Source of the DNA: Phlebotomus papatasi | Lineage: Eukaryota > Arthropoda > Insecta > Diptera > Psychodidae | DNA length: 64,000 nucleotides | Reading direction: 5' to 3' | NCBI RefSeq assembly: GCF_024763615.1 | Contig: NC_077224.1 | Location: 45,642,712-45,706,711, forward strand | Shown: positions 1 through 11,711 of the stretch, in pieces | How positions within the stretch are numbered: the stretch's first letter is position 1 | Layout: each line of letters opens with the position of its first letter | The notes under the pieces: model-generated | Seen by the model: the letters and a program-made list of their open reading frames with translations, nothing else | Told to the model about the DNA's origin: nothing | Database searches by the model: none | Position numbers and translations under genes: made by a program

Positions 1-1190
1 TAATCCCTTCCGGTACTCTAACGCAATCCCATTTCCCTTAATATTCAATGAACATTGCCAAAGTTTCAGCAAAATTGAGCTTCAAATAACTTCTTTTATT
101 TTATGGTGTCAACTTGGCACAATGGTGCCAGATTTGATGTGAAAAAAATGTACGAAAACTTATTACACCCAAGCTAATCTAAGCAAAAGCTAAATTGTAT
201 AGTTTTTACTCCTTTCATATTTATGATTCATCTTTTTTTGTCTTCCATAACGCCTTCTTCTAGGCCATACATTATCTTATAAGCTCGTGTTCCAATCCCT
301 TTTACGTGAGTAGCTTGTTGTTTAGTAATTCAAACACAAAGAAGACACACGACAGCGCGTATAAAAGTTTCCCAATGATGCCATTAAGGGATAAACAACA
401 AACCGGGAAATAAAAGTTTTTTTTTTGCTTTTTTCCTCCCTTTTTATTCCTTCCCACTGCCATTTTCTTGGTTAACTCACTTTCAACCTCAAACCTTCGG
501 CATATTTCAACGTAGGAGAGTATAACCTCTTCTTCCCTTTCCAAATGCTTGCCTTCCCCTTGGCACAATTTTCGCCAAATTCAGCACACAAAATATCATC
601 ACTGTATCCCTCATCACTGCCAACAGGCAAATATCCATGCACAAAAGTCTTCAAGAAATGTCGGTTTTTGGCTATAAGAGAAAAGTCCAGGAAAGGCAAA
701 ATAAGGATTGGAATGAGGGAAGGTAAAAACTTTTCTCATGTTTGAAAACAGCCTATTTAATGTGAAAGTTGTGAATGCCTTAAATATAACTACGAATTGT
801 ACATATGGATTCTGAGATTTCTCTTTTCACAACATTAAATCCACCAGACATGTCAATTCTTCCTCCATTTCCTTCAGTTTATATTTCTCTTTATATAGCC
901 CCTGGCTGTTTCTCAGAAATTGCTCCTTGAAAATGTTACAATTATTTCAGGGATCTCAAATATCTTGATGAACTTCAACTTGAACCTTTTATCACTGTAA
1001 TGAAAATGCCCTTTAGAAGATAAGCAACCTACTGATGTAAAAAGTTAATTAGTCTAACAAAGACGACGTGATTGTGTTTTTTTTTCAATAAGTGGACAAT
1101 CAAAAACAATCCAGAAAGAAACGGTGAAAACAAAAGGTGTTACTAAATGACCCAAAACTTTGTGGAATGCTTCAACTTGATATTTCGTTG
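1..1190. other. AT-rich sequence, no gene recognised
   Basis: Short open frames on both strands here show no recognisable motif and overlap each other. The stretch is presumably intron or 3' flank of Tpst, whose remaining exons must lie in this direction if the gene is intact. I see no repeat boundary in it. Confidence 0.5.
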
Positions 1191-1229
1191 CTATGACCTT
1201 AAAAACGTCTTTAAGCTATTTTTTGTTAA

Positions 1230-1575
1230 ATTTTTGTAAAAGTTTGTGAATTCCTACTGGAAGCTTACGAAATGCTCGAAAATCGTACAACCCACTGAAA
1301 ATTTTGTAAAAATTTGTACCTTTTCACAAACATTTATCTTGTATTTTTGTTTGTCTGACAAAACTTTCCGAACAAATGACAAAATTTTACGAACATTTTT
1401 TGTGTTTATGAACATTCACGAACAAATGTTTGAAAAAGAACAATAATTATTCTCGTTAAGTGATCATGTTACGAACAATGTTTGTGAAAAATACAAACTT
1501 TTACAAACTGTTTAATCGATTATACGATTTACGAGTATTGCTTATGTCCCCAGGAGGAATTCACAAACATTTACG
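1230..1575. repeat. Degenerate fold-back repeat with CAAACATTTGTG-like motifs
   Basis: The left end GTTTGTGAATTCCTACTGG (about 1233) is mirrored by CCAGGAGGAATTCACAAAC near 1551. Between them, words such as ACGAACAAATGTTTG and its variants recur on both strands. This looks like an old, eroded palindromic element. No target duplication is visible. Confidence 0.4.
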
Positions 1576-1732
1576 GACTATTTTACATAATATGTTTTTC
1601 TGAGTGAGAGTAAACTTTAATAATGAATCGTACATATCATAATATTGACATAGTAATTTGCAATGGTCATGTTTCGCTTCTCACTCAGTATATAGTAAGA
1701 TAGATTTACCAAAGACCCGACGTTGATATTTA

Positions 1733-1892
1733 TTACCATTATATATCCTCACTTGGATCAGCAATTTTCGTAACTTTCCCTTTATCTCTATAAGAAATTC
1801 TTGTAACAATATAAAAATACAAAATGATACAAAAATTGCTGATTTAGGTAATCAGTAAATTACGATAATTACTAATCCAAGCGACAATATGT
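1733..1892. repeat. Short inverted repeat, MITE-like
   Basis: CACTTGGATCAGCAATTTTC near 1750 is mirrored with mismatches by a segment ending at TCCAAGCGACAATATG near 1890. The arms are about 35-40 bp and eroded. It is probably an old small MITE. Confidence 0.35.
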
Positions 1893-2239
1893 AATATAAA
1901 ATAAAGTCCTTGGATTACATATATCACTCACTCTGCAAAATTCGAGCAATAGAAAAAGTAGAATTGAGAAAATATTCATAATTGAGCAAAAACGTCATGA
2001 TGCATGCGAAATCATAAAAATCAATTAAAAATTCCATTCACTATATTAATTGATAAAATCACCCAAATATTTTAGCATTCATCGATAGCAGACGGAAATT
2101 AAAAAAAAAAATCATGTGATGGTATGAATAAAACAGAATGAAATTAATCGATATCATTTTTTATGTCATTTAAACTCTTTTTTTTTAATAACTTCCGGAG
2201 TTTACATATTTAGTCATGTTTATTATTGGTATGCATGTA

Positions 2240-3289
2240 GAGGAAAGTGGGGTAATTTCAGTCAACTGAAGTATTTGTTAGTGTAATCGCCATAAATGTG
2301 TGGAGTTGTATTTATTTTAGAGATTAGTCATCTGTCAACAATAAAATTAATTACGCTACTGACATAGGTATACCGCAATTAAAAAAAACGAATACGTTAA
2401 ATTTTGTATCGAAAAAACAGCCTTTTCCGAAAGTTCAAGTTTTTCATTTTATCTTGAGCAAAAATTCGAATAATGCATATCGTTTGATTTTAAAGACCAA
2501 AAACAATTGATGGAGCAGATCTGCAAGTGGTTCGGGCTGAAAGTTATAAGATTAGCCTACGGATGAGAATTAAGCATGTCCAATTAAGATATTTTGAAAC
2601 ATTTAATGCCATGTGAAGCTGGATGTTTCGTAACAGAGACATAAAGAATTCAAAAATTCACTACTGCAAATTCTGCTTTTCCGGTATAGAAAAAGACAGA
2701 GTTTCCAGCATCGTTTTAGTACAGACGATGAGAAATGGAATCGTTCCAATTAAATTCAAAACGTTGTAGCTTTAACCTAACAAAGTATTAAAATCGACAG
2801 CACAGACAAATCGCTTCGAAAAGGAAAATAAAGCTCAGCGATTGGTGGGACCAACAGGGAATTGTATATCAACGAACTGCGGAAAGTCAATGAAACTGTT
2901 AACAATCAATCATATCAGAACCAAAAGCTGTTATAAGACGAAAAAACTGAAAACGATGTTACCGCTTTTGCTGTATTGTCCAGTTTCCGAAATCATTGTC
3001 TTTTTTCCATTATGTTTTTACACCGAATCAGTCCAGCTTTTTACTCTTCAGTATTAACAATAATAATAATATTGGTGGCACAACGTTTCATAGAGGAACT
3101 TAAGCCTTCTCGCAAGAGAAGTTCGGAACATCCATTATTACTTTTTCTTAATACAAAAAATTTAAAAAACAATTCTAAAAATTCTCGAAAATATACAGAA
3201 CATTTCCCATATGGGTATTTATTTTATTATCTCAAAATTTCAAAGTTAAAAAAAAAATCTGGGATGACTGAAACTTCCCCACATACTCC
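2240..3289. mobile_element. Nonautonomous TA-flanked element, about 1.05 kb
   Basis: The terminal inverted repeats read GTGGGGTAATTTCAGTCA on the left (about 2248) and, reverse-complemented, GTGGGGAAGTTTCAGTCA on the right. TA dinucleotides flank both ends (2238-2239 and 3290-3291). Open frames inside (for example at 2842-3057) show no transposase motif. The termini resemble the TAGGGGAAA-type MITEs seen elsewhere in this window, suggesting one loose group. Confidence 0.6.
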
Positions 3290-3707
3290 TAAATATACTT
3301 ATAGTGATGAATTTCCTGCTTTAAATGTACAAACAATTTTAGCAAGCATAATAAAGTCACACTATTGCTTTTCCAAAAAATAAATATATTAATAAATAAT
3401 AGCGGACAAGTATGACATATTTTTTCAATATTTTAAAAAGAAATTCAAAAAGAAGAGGAATGACAGAAGGTTGAAAAAAGATCAAAAATGTGCCCCAAAA
3501 GGTTGGGGCATCCACCAAAAGGATGGAGATTCCTCAAAAACGGATTTATTCCGGCATTACAAAGTCGGGAACATCTGACGCAGACGTACAAGCTGTAAAG
3601 AAAAGAATAGTGGAAAAAACGTCCGCATGGACGGTAAAACACATACAGTACATCAGAGAGACCGACAACTATTTCTACGAAAAGTCAAACTCTTGGATGA
3701 AAAAAAC
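3290..3707. other. Non-coding or unrecognised sequence
   Basis: A reading frame opens near 3490 on the plus strand and runs into the adjoining 15 bp repeat array, where it yields an artificial QNPES/KIPKA repeat protein. I see no homology to a known protein and treat it as chance. Confidence 0.45.
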
Positions 3708-4049
3708 CGGTGGCAGCCAAAATCCCGAAAGCCAAAATCCCGAAAGCCAAAATCCCGAACGCCAAAATCCCGAAAAGGCCAAAATCCCGAAAGCCAAAAT
3801 ACCGAAAGCCAAAATCCCGAATGTTCAAAATACTGATAGGAATGAAATTATATGGAGGAAAATGTTTAGAATAATTTCCCAAGACACAGAAGATTTCCCT
3901 TTGCCTCCAGCAAGCGCGGGTACAATCGTGGAAGTAGCTATAACACTTTTAAGAAATCGGGATTTTGGCTTTCGGGATTTTGGCCCTTTCGGGATTTTGG
4001 CTTTCGGGATTTTGGCGTTCGGGATTTTGGCTTTCGGGATTTTGACCGG
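3708..4049. mobile_element. Small fold-back element with 15 bp tandem repeats (copy 1)
   Basis: The left arm (about 3708-3830) repeats AATCCCGAAAGCCAA, and the right arm (about 3955-4045) is its reverse complement, GGGATTTTGGCTTTC. The ends are ACCGG at both sides. A single-copy middle (about 3835-3950) includes GCAAGCGCGGGTACAATC, which recurs in the second copy at 42.3-42.7 kb. The arms can form a long hairpin. The element has no coding capacity of its own. Confidence 0.7.
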
Positions 4050-4424
4050 GACCCAAAAAAACAACTATGCCGTAATGACAGCCAGAGACAAATTTTATCT
4101 GAAAACCAAACTCCATCTCCTTTTCAAAATATATTATGAAAGAGATTATATATTTTATATATTATATCATATTTGAACTACTGCAGTCACTGCAGTAGTC
4201 TACAGTCTCCACAGTCTAAAACTACTTCAAAAATATGGATATCGTCAATTGCATCGAGCGTTATCGTATCTGCATTTGTTTTGTATCTGCATTTGATGAA
4301 AGCTACGTCACCTGCACGAAATGCTGACACAAAAGGAATTCAATTACGACAGCGGTTGATACAACCGACGATATTACCAGATTTTTTTTTAATGTATTTA
4401 GAATTGATGAAAGTCCGAAATTTT

Positions 4425-4695
4425 AGCTTCCTGGATTTTGACTTTTCAGGATTTTAGTTTCAGAATTTTATCTTACGGGATTTTGGTTTTTCGTGATTCT
4501 GGATGTCAGTATTCGGGATTTTAGCTTTCAGAATTTTCACTTTTCGGAATTTTGGCTTCGGAATTTTTAACTTTTGGGATTTTGGATTTTAGAGATTTTG
4601 ACCCATTTAGGATTTCGACCCATTTGAGATTTGGTCGTCCAGGACTTCGGCTTTCGGGATTTTGATATTCGAGATTTTGTCCGATACCGGGATGA
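4425..4695. repeat. Degenerate array of GGGATTTTGG-type repeats
   Basis: Words such as CGGGATTTTGG, GGAATTTTGGCTTC and GAGATTTTGACCC recur every 15-20 bases, in the same orientation as the right arm of the neighbouring fold-back element. It looks like a decayed or independently expanded arm of the same repeat family. Confidence 0.5.
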
Positions 4696-4699
4696 ACAG

Positions 4700-7298
4700 G
4701 TTTTGAAATTTTGTACCGTAATATCTTCACTGTATTTTCTAATATGAATAAAAAACTTAATGAAAATGTGAGAATGATATACTTGTTTTAGTTAGAATAG
4801 ATTAGATTACAGAACCGGTACATATAGAACCGCTGCACCCAGGCCTCCTTTTGGGCCCATTATGCATCCCCGGTTTTTTTTTTAGTTTTAGTAATATCTT
4901 CTACTTCGATATGAACAAATATTGTAATTGTATTTCCATGAAACTCTTCTAAATACATCACTTATTTAAAATCATGTTTACCTGACGTATTTGACAAGAA
5001 CATGTCATAAACCATCGAGAGATTACTAAATTTAACTGAAAAATATAAAAGTATAGCTAAAACAAAAACTTCAGATTTGAAGAGACAGGCAGAACCAGAA
5101 GATAAGAACCAGAACCTTATGTGTTCAACTTCGATTAAACTTCTGCAAAATCTTGTTTCGATTTATATCAGCATTTCTAATGTTAATAATTACACATTAA
5201 TTGTCTAACATTGAGTTTTCGTTCTTTTGTTATCAATTTTCTCCATCATAAAATGGTGTGTTTATGTATCAACTTAATTTAAACCGAATGTCAGAAATCT
5301 TGAAAATTCCCTCAAGAAAACATTTTCACGGAAATTGAATACCCCTTGAAATTATACTTGAACTTTGACTGAGATATTGTCGCATGTAAAACAGAATCAC
5401 AGAATTATTTTGGGCGGATCTTGTAGCAAATCTTCGGATTAATTCTACTTTAAAATTCAAATTGACTTTCTAACCCTTCATTCAACTTTTGCTTGTTAAA
5501 AACCAACTCTCATGAAAAGGAGAATAAATCCATTTCATCAAATGATTTTGATGCGGAAATTAAAGAAATGCCACTAGAATTGAGAATGAGATGAAAATTC
5601 AATCTTCTAGAAGATTTTCATTGCAATTATTAGAACTTTTCTCAAATGATAATCTTAAATTATATCTTGCATTTTAAATTAGCTAAAGTTCTAACAATAT
5701 TCATTTGTATCCATAGCTTTGTGTTTTGAGATAATGTTTTTTAATCCCAAGTAAATATTTAAGTAAGGATCGTAGGATATAATGGGGTAATTTTGAACAG
5801 AATCTAAATTTGAATTTTAAGATTTCATCATTAGTCACATATTATGAATGTAGGAATTGTTCTTCTTCATGGTCTTTTTTCTCTCTGCCCATCTGTACAG
5901 TGAGAAAATCTAAAATTTCTAATTTAGATTCTGTTCAAAAATATACCATTGCGTTCTAAACTAAATATACCTTTTAAAATTTCTTGTATTTAATTATTTA
6001 CAGGTTATGATGCGAAAAATTATTTTTTTATAATCTTGTACCTATTTTCGACCTTCGAATTAATTGTTAAAAGCCACATTTCTTATCGGAAGCCAAGCTT
6101 ACGATAATATTGTTAAATTAATTTATTTTAAAAAAATATATATAATCATTTTGTATAATAATGGCGCATGAACAAGTTAAGGTGAATAATACATTTTCCA
6201 GAAAGTTTGTTTTAAATTTTATTGATTAAAAGTTTTTTAAGTAATTCTGACTTTTTATATTCTATAATCATTTTAACAGCTGTTCTAATACTCTTCATAA
6301 AGTTTTTGTGCAAGTTCTTTCTAATTTAAATTTCTGAATGCAAAAAGTATTTTGAAATTTTAATAAAATACTTAGAAAAGCAACAAGTGCTACAATTAAT
6401 GTGCACGCAGACGAAGTTGGATTTTCCAAAAGTATTTTGGCTAAATGTAAATGATATCTTCTTAAACAAAATATCGTTAATGTTCGAAAAATTCAGACAG
6501 ATCTTCAAATCTTCATATCAAAAATTCGCACTATAGAACTTAAGTATTTATGAAATATTGACAATAAAAAGCTGCCTAAGAAGTTACTCAGAGATTGTTA
6601 AGATATTTAATTGCTTCATTAGAGTTTTTAAAATTCGAAGATCGGTTTCTGTGATAGATCAACACGAAGTTGTACTCGCACTACCACAGCGCCTTGTCGA
6701 ATGAGTGTGGCAGAGGTTGAAGTCAAAAGTGTGTATTGTGGATGTCAAGCAGTGAATAATGGAGAAATAAAAAAAGTGTTTAAAAGTAACTCAAAGTGTT
6801 TTATTTAACCCTTTTTAATGATAAGAGACTCAAAATTTCGGGGTCAGAAAAACACACTTTTTCTGACTTTTTAGAAGAAAACATGACTAGGAGACTGTAG
6901 GAATTTTTCGAAAGCTGTTTCGGAACAGTTTCGAAAGCCAAAAAAAAAGACATTTTTACTTTTCGGTTTGTCAGTATATTGGCCGATGTATTTCCTGTTT
7001 CAATTTCGAAGTGTCTCGAGTGTCAAAATGAACCTGTTTTTGCTTTATTGTTGAGAAAATCAAAGGAACAAGACTCATTTCATTACAAATTCCCCTAATA
7101 TCACTGAATAATACTTTTTAATAATTTCTTAGTATGATATTTCATAAATTTTCCCCACCTTTGTGCAAAAAATTGATTTTGACAATTTGAAATTGAGTTT
7201 GAATTTTTCGACCATCAAGGCTTTTTGTGCAAATTAAGTTCCATATCCTAAGAAAATTTTGAAGAATCAAACTCTAAAATTCAGTTAGTAGACAACTA
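4700..7298. other. AT-rich stretch without recognisable genes
   Basis: No open frame with a recognisable motif was found. TTAACCCTTTTTAATGA at 6805 resembles the left end of the piggyBac-like MITEs further right, but I could not find its partner end. A G-rich direct motif such as AGGATAAGAACCAGAACC near 5080 is minor. The rest appears unique. Confidence 0.45.
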
Positions 7299-8146
7299 GG
7301 GTAAATGTCCTAATTCAAAACCATTTCCAGACGCTTTAACTTTGACAGAAAATTCAACACATTAAGTTCATATTTTTTTCTGAAGAGAATTACATAAATT
7401 TGCTCCTTGACTTTTCTATAATGTTACTCTTCACTGAAAATTCTTTAAATACAATTCGAAAACTTCTTAAATACAAGAAAAATACACGAGTGCAAAATGC
7501 TTCAATTGGAAACAAATTAATCCAAATGGAGACAAGGGAAATTTTCTAATTGGAGACAAACAGTTTAAGTGAGATGGCTTCCAAAACCTTGTTGAATGGC
7601 TCTTGAGTGTAGGATTTGTTCTTATTCCTGGTCTTTTCTCCTTTTCCATCTGAGACAATAAAAAAATCATATTTCCGGTGCGCGGTGGTTCCAATTGAAG
7701 CATTTGCAGACACTTCAGAAAAATCCTTTTTGTTTACGAAATAGGTAATTATTTCATTTGAAAACTTCACGTACTGTTAACAATAAAGATTAACATTTAA
7801 TTTCACATAACTTTGCCAGAATTATTACATAAATGTAAGAAAAAACGAATAGAGAACAATCACCCTACTGTGTTTTTCATTAGATAACATGATTAATTAA
7901 TGAAAAATTCGATAGTGATAAGGTACACTTTTAATTTTTCTGAGAAATTTATAAATTAAAATTTGCAAATATGAATGGATTTTCGCTTTATTTTGGAGCA
8001 ATATGAACTAAATAATGAAACTGACGTATAAAAAATATATAAATTAAAATTTAATACTGTATTTATCATGGAAAAAAATTATGTTTCCATTTGGAGTAGC
8101 GAATACTTTCCATTTGGAACAGGTTTTGAATTAGCTTAATTTACCC
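7299..8146. mobile_element. TA-flanked nonautonomous element, 848 bp
   Basis: GGGTAAATGTCCTAATTCAA at 7299 is mirrored on the right by a segment ending TTAGCTTAATTTACCC at 8146. TA lies outside both ends (7297-7298 and 8147-8148). The inside repeats short words such as AATTGGAGACAA and CAAATGGAGACAAG. Its minus-strand open frames have no transposase signature. It lies 3' of Tpst exon 2, presumably in the next intron. Confidence 0.6.
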
Positions 8147-8748
8147 TACCTCATACGAAAGATCTTATAGAATTATAGACAAAGAAAATAAATTCAGTTC
8201 TCAATAAACTAACAGCAACAGATCAATTTATATCAGTTTATTCTCCTGAATTGCAGATTCAACATAGTTGCAATAAATAATTATTTCAAATCAAAATATA
8301 TCTGAAAATGTCTGTAAAAGAAGAATATAAGAATATAAAGCAATTTAAAAGGAAAATACGATTCCTTTTTTTCATTCTCCATTCGCTTTAGCCCAATTTA
8401 TAATTCATGCGGCAATAAAGAAAGATGCGCGAGCAAAGAATTTCAATTGATGCAAAGGAACTTTCAATCAGTATACATACAAAAAGAAAAAAAAGAGAAA
8501 ATTCTTACACAAAAAAAGGAACTTTGACTTATGGTATTACATTACGTATTAGAGACAAATCGTTTGAGAAGTATGAAGAAAACAAATGTAAATTGAATTT
8601 TTTCCACTTTGTCGTTTATACGGAGTTCTTTGTCTTCCCATAAACATCTCTCTTATGCCAATTTTTTTCTCCGTCTTATCCTTTGCGAGCCGGAATATAT
8701 TTCATCGTAAAGTAGGGAAATGAAAACAAATAGTGATATGGGACTTAC

Positions 8749-8879
8749 CGTACATCCGGATGAGCGTCAAGCATAGCTCGCATGAGTGTTGTACCAGAAC
8801 GTGGAACACCCCCGATGAAAATCAATGGCATATTTCTGTGATAGGGATATACCTTTTGATCCATTCCAACAACGAATTT
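8749..8879 (-). CDS. Tpst: Tyrosylprotein sulfotransferase, coding exon 2 (PAPS-binding loop)
   Basis: This exon continues Tpst from residue 51. The acceptor CAG lies at 8882-8880 and is preceded by a T-rich tract; the exon ends with the donor GTAAGT at 8748. It is 131 nt long, entering in phase 0 and leaving after two bases of an Arg codon. The peptide carries MPLIFIGGVPRSGTTLMRAM followed by LDAHPDV. VPRSGTTL (about residues 75-82) is the 5'-phosphosulfate-binding loop that grips PAPS in all TPSTs, and LDAHPDVR is a family signature. The family continues with a conserved CGEETR segment holding the catalytic Glu. I could not find that exon between 1 and 8748, so the following intron is longer than 8.7 kb or the exon escaped my reading. 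Only the N-terminal quarter of the protein is therefore present here, with no sign of a break. Confidence 0.96.
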
Positions 8880-9159
8880 CTGTGCGAAATATGCAAAAAA
8901 CAAATGGAAAATGATCTGAAAATTTTTTTTCATTTATATCCTACACTGAGAAAAATTCGGTTCGTCTTCTTGACAAATCATGTTATTTTAGTTCTTTTTT
9001 AGAAAATGTTAATTTAGAAGAAAAGATAGTTGAAATTACCAACTTCTTTCTAGAACAATAAAATCAGATATTTCCAAAACGATATCAGAATTTCATATAA
9101 AAATTCTAAATTTATAATTGTATAGAAATTTCTAATAGAAAAAGAATATGAAGTTAGTA

Positions 9160-9962
9160 CAGTGCCCGCTTCATTATTCGGATGATTTGGAGACAATGTG
9201 ACAGATGCCCGCTTAGTTATCCGGATGGATTTTTTGAATTTGTTCAACGTCTCGAAAATAACAATTTCTTTTTGTAGAATTAGAATAAAAGTTTTAAGGA
9301 AGTTTAAAAGGACATAATTAAAGAATTTTATGATTTTGTACTTTATTTAATAAACAAAAACCTTAAAGGATAATTCATTTTCATTGCTGAATACACATGC
9401 ATATAGTCAAGTGTGCTAATCCGGGCGCTTCGCTATATGGATCGTTTATGACTATTCCACTTAAAATAATATTTTTATTTTTATTTCCGTAATATAGTCA
9501 CCACAGTAACATAATATAACTATTCAAGTTTGAGGAAAAGCATTAATAATATTTTTATCCATTCAATAAGTGAGTATAATCGACTCATTTCAATCTTGTG
9601 CCAGCTGGGATATTCAAAAAAGTATTTTAAATCCAAAGGTTTAATTAAAAGTGAATTAGCGAAAAGGCGACCCAGTTAGTGCATGCTGACTTATTTCAGT
9701 ATTATTATTATTTTTTAAATTTTCTTTAATATTTTTGATAATTTTCTTTATATTACGTTTCTGAATGAAACAGTGAATAATTCTATGGTTTTAGAAGAAG
9801 TAAAAAAGAATTTTATCAGTCCAAAAACAAGTGTTTAAGTAGCACTCTTCGGAAAACGATCCAGTTACCCCACCTTACTATACATAACCCCAAAATTATT
9901 TTAAATGTAACCGTCGATAACTCGTCCGGATTACACCGTTCCGGATTAGAGAGCGGGCACTG
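9160..9962. mobile_element. TA-flanked element with CAGTGCCCGC termini, 803 bp
   Basis: CAGTGCCCGCTTCATTATTC starts at 9160, and the right end GAGAGCGGGCACTG stops at 9962. TA target duplications are at 9158-9159 and 9963-9964. TATCCGGAT-like words recur internally. CAG termini with a TA target fit the pogo/Tigger branch of Tc1-mariner. No transposase frame survives. It sits inside the Tpst intron. Confidence 0.7.
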
Positions 9963-10131
9963 TAAAGCGAAAATAAATCCGAGAGCCGTAGCGGAATTAG
10001 TGATACAACACTTAATGAATTCTTAACCCTTTATAAATGGCAACAGTGTTGACAAATCCATATGATTTTTAGTGCCAACTCTCAAACAAAATGTCACAAT
10101 TTTATGACAGTCTGAAGTGAAATTATAACTT

Positions 10132-11137
10132 TACACAGTAAAAAAATGTGTAAAATTTTACTACTATAATAGTGCAAAATCGATCATTTTAGTTGTTTAA
10201 TTTAAAAATGTTTAAAAAATGCACAACATTTTGGTAATTTATTGTCACGTGATTGAAAATTACCACTATTATAGTTGAAAAATTTTCAACAATGTTGTTT
10301 AATTTGCAAAAGTGTAAAATTTTAACACTATAATAGTGTGAAATCGGATAAATTAATTATTTAATTGCGATCTGTGTAAAATTTCTCACTGTTATAATCA
10401 TAAAAATTTTTCGACAATGTTTCGTGATTTAAAACTGCTTAACAAATTCTAAAAATTACCACTATTATAGTGTGAAAAAATACACAACTTTATGGTATTT
10501 TTTGTCACATGATCAAAAATTAACACTATTATAGTTTGCTCATAATTTTTAACACTATTATAGTGTGAAGCCTTGTGTATTTCAACCAAATTTGTTGAAT
10601 TTTTAAACAAAAGTCGTTGAATTTTTAAAAAACAGTTGTTGAATTTTGTGACAAAAGTTGTTGAATTTTTAAACAAAAGTTGTGTAAAAATTGTTGAATT
10701 TCCAATTAAGACTTATACTTCAGTCGACATGCTTTTCATTGGGCAAAAGTCATATAGAACATCAAATATTTATATGCATAGTAAGTATATCGTGAAGATC
10801 CGAGCATCAGATGTAATCATTTCGCATTAGGGGGGATCCCGCCCGAGTACAGGAAAAACCAATAAAAATGTCTAAAAAGGCAAAAAAATCAAAATCTTCG
10901 AAATGAAAAGAAAATTCAACAGTAAACAGAATTCAACAATTTTTGAATTTACACATAAAAATTCAACAATTTTTAAATTCAACAATTCCAAATTCAACAT
11001 ATTGAAATTCAACAACTTTAAATTAAACAATTTTAAATTAAATAATTTTAAATTAAACATCTTTTCAAAAAATTTAACACTATAATAGTGGTGTGAAAGA
11101 TTACACACTGTAATAGTCTTAATTTTTTTACTGTGTA
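10132..11137. mobile_element. Fold-back element with CACTATTATAGTG palindromes (about 1 kb)
   Basis: The ends are TACACAGTAAAAAAAT at 10132 and its inverted form AATTTTTTTACTGTGTA ending at 11137. The arms contain many copies of the palindromic word CACTATTATAGTG or near variants, then GTTGAATTTTTAAACAAAAG repeats on the left (10595-10705) mirrored by AAATTCAACAATTTTTAAAT repeats on the right (10915-11060). A single-copy core (about 10705-10830) contains ACTTATACTTCAGTCGACAT and CATATAGAACATCAAATA. A related core occurs in the giant element at 18993-25571. The element is inside the Tpst intron and has no protein-coding content. Confidence 0.75.
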
Positions 11138-11561
11138 GATCTCGCTAGTATCAATTCGACAGTATCGAATCTCTTGTATCGTTAGATCCAAATGATGAGT
11201 TATCCGCTATGATGAGTATCCGCTCTTTACGCATTGTCGGCTCGTTCGTTATTGTGACACTTTGGGACAGTGTGAAACATAACCTCACTAACCGTTTTTG
11301 TTTTGATTTTACAATCGAAATTATATGTGATTTTGTTGCTTTTAAATTTAAAAAAAATATATGAACCGAGCAATTATCCTTCATGGAAACCATTCATTAT
11401 TTGGTAACGAGTTGGTAAATCAAATTGAAGTTTGGTAATTTTCACTATCCTATTTTTCTGTGTGTACAACCTGAAAAAAATGTTTTTGTCCATATTATCC
11501 GGACAAAGAGGGAACTCTCTTCACAGGGAATTTAATTTACAAATTCAATCAATCAACATAC

Positions 11562-11711
11562 CTCATCCCGTATCATCATTGGAGCCGTTTGCTCATCCTT
11601 AAAGAGGCACGTCGGTCGAAGCTCGGTGAATTTAAACAGGACCATTGTAACAGCAAGGAGGCAAATTACCCCAAAAAGGGCCGCCCGTCGATTCCTCACA
11701 CCCAATCTCAT
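11562..11711 (-). CDS. Tpst: Tyrosylprotein sulfotransferase, coding exon 1
   Basis: This exon encodes the first 50 residues of tyrosylprotein sulfotransferase, the Golgi enzyme that moves sulfate from PAPS to tyrosines of secreted and membrane proteins. The ATG at 11711-11709 is the first in an open frame and gives MRLGVRNRR, a short basic cytosolic tail. A hydrophobic signal anchor follows at residues 11-27 (AALFGVICLLAVTMVLF). Then comes the stem with LFKFTELRPTCLF, which matches the insect family as I remember it. This is type II topology. The exon ends in phase 0 at GAG followed by the donor GTATGT (intron from 11561 downward). The frame is open upstream of the ATG but offers only non-ATG starts there. 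The next exon is 2.7 kb away in a repeat-filled intron. The 5' UTR probably lies in the pyrimidine-rich stretch just upstream; no transcription start can be fixed. Confidence 0.92.

Larger units (their letters stand above)
8880..11561 (-). other. Tpst intron between coding exons 1 and 2
   Basis: This is a GT-AG intron of about 2.68 kb, bounded by GTATGT and TTTCGCACAG in the minus sense. Roughly two thirds is transposon-derived: the TA-flanked element at 9160-9962 and the fold-back element at 10132-11137. An isolated terminus CACTGAGAAAAATTC near 8945 and another TTTTTCTGTGTGTA near 11452 look like ends of related MITEs. No further exon was seen. Confidence 0.85.

Noticed and set aside
3490..4176. 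228-codon frame with QNPES and KIPKA repeats
   Set aside because: It is created by the 15 bp tandem repeat and its inverted copy; the other element copy does not preserve it, and the flanking text has no domain.
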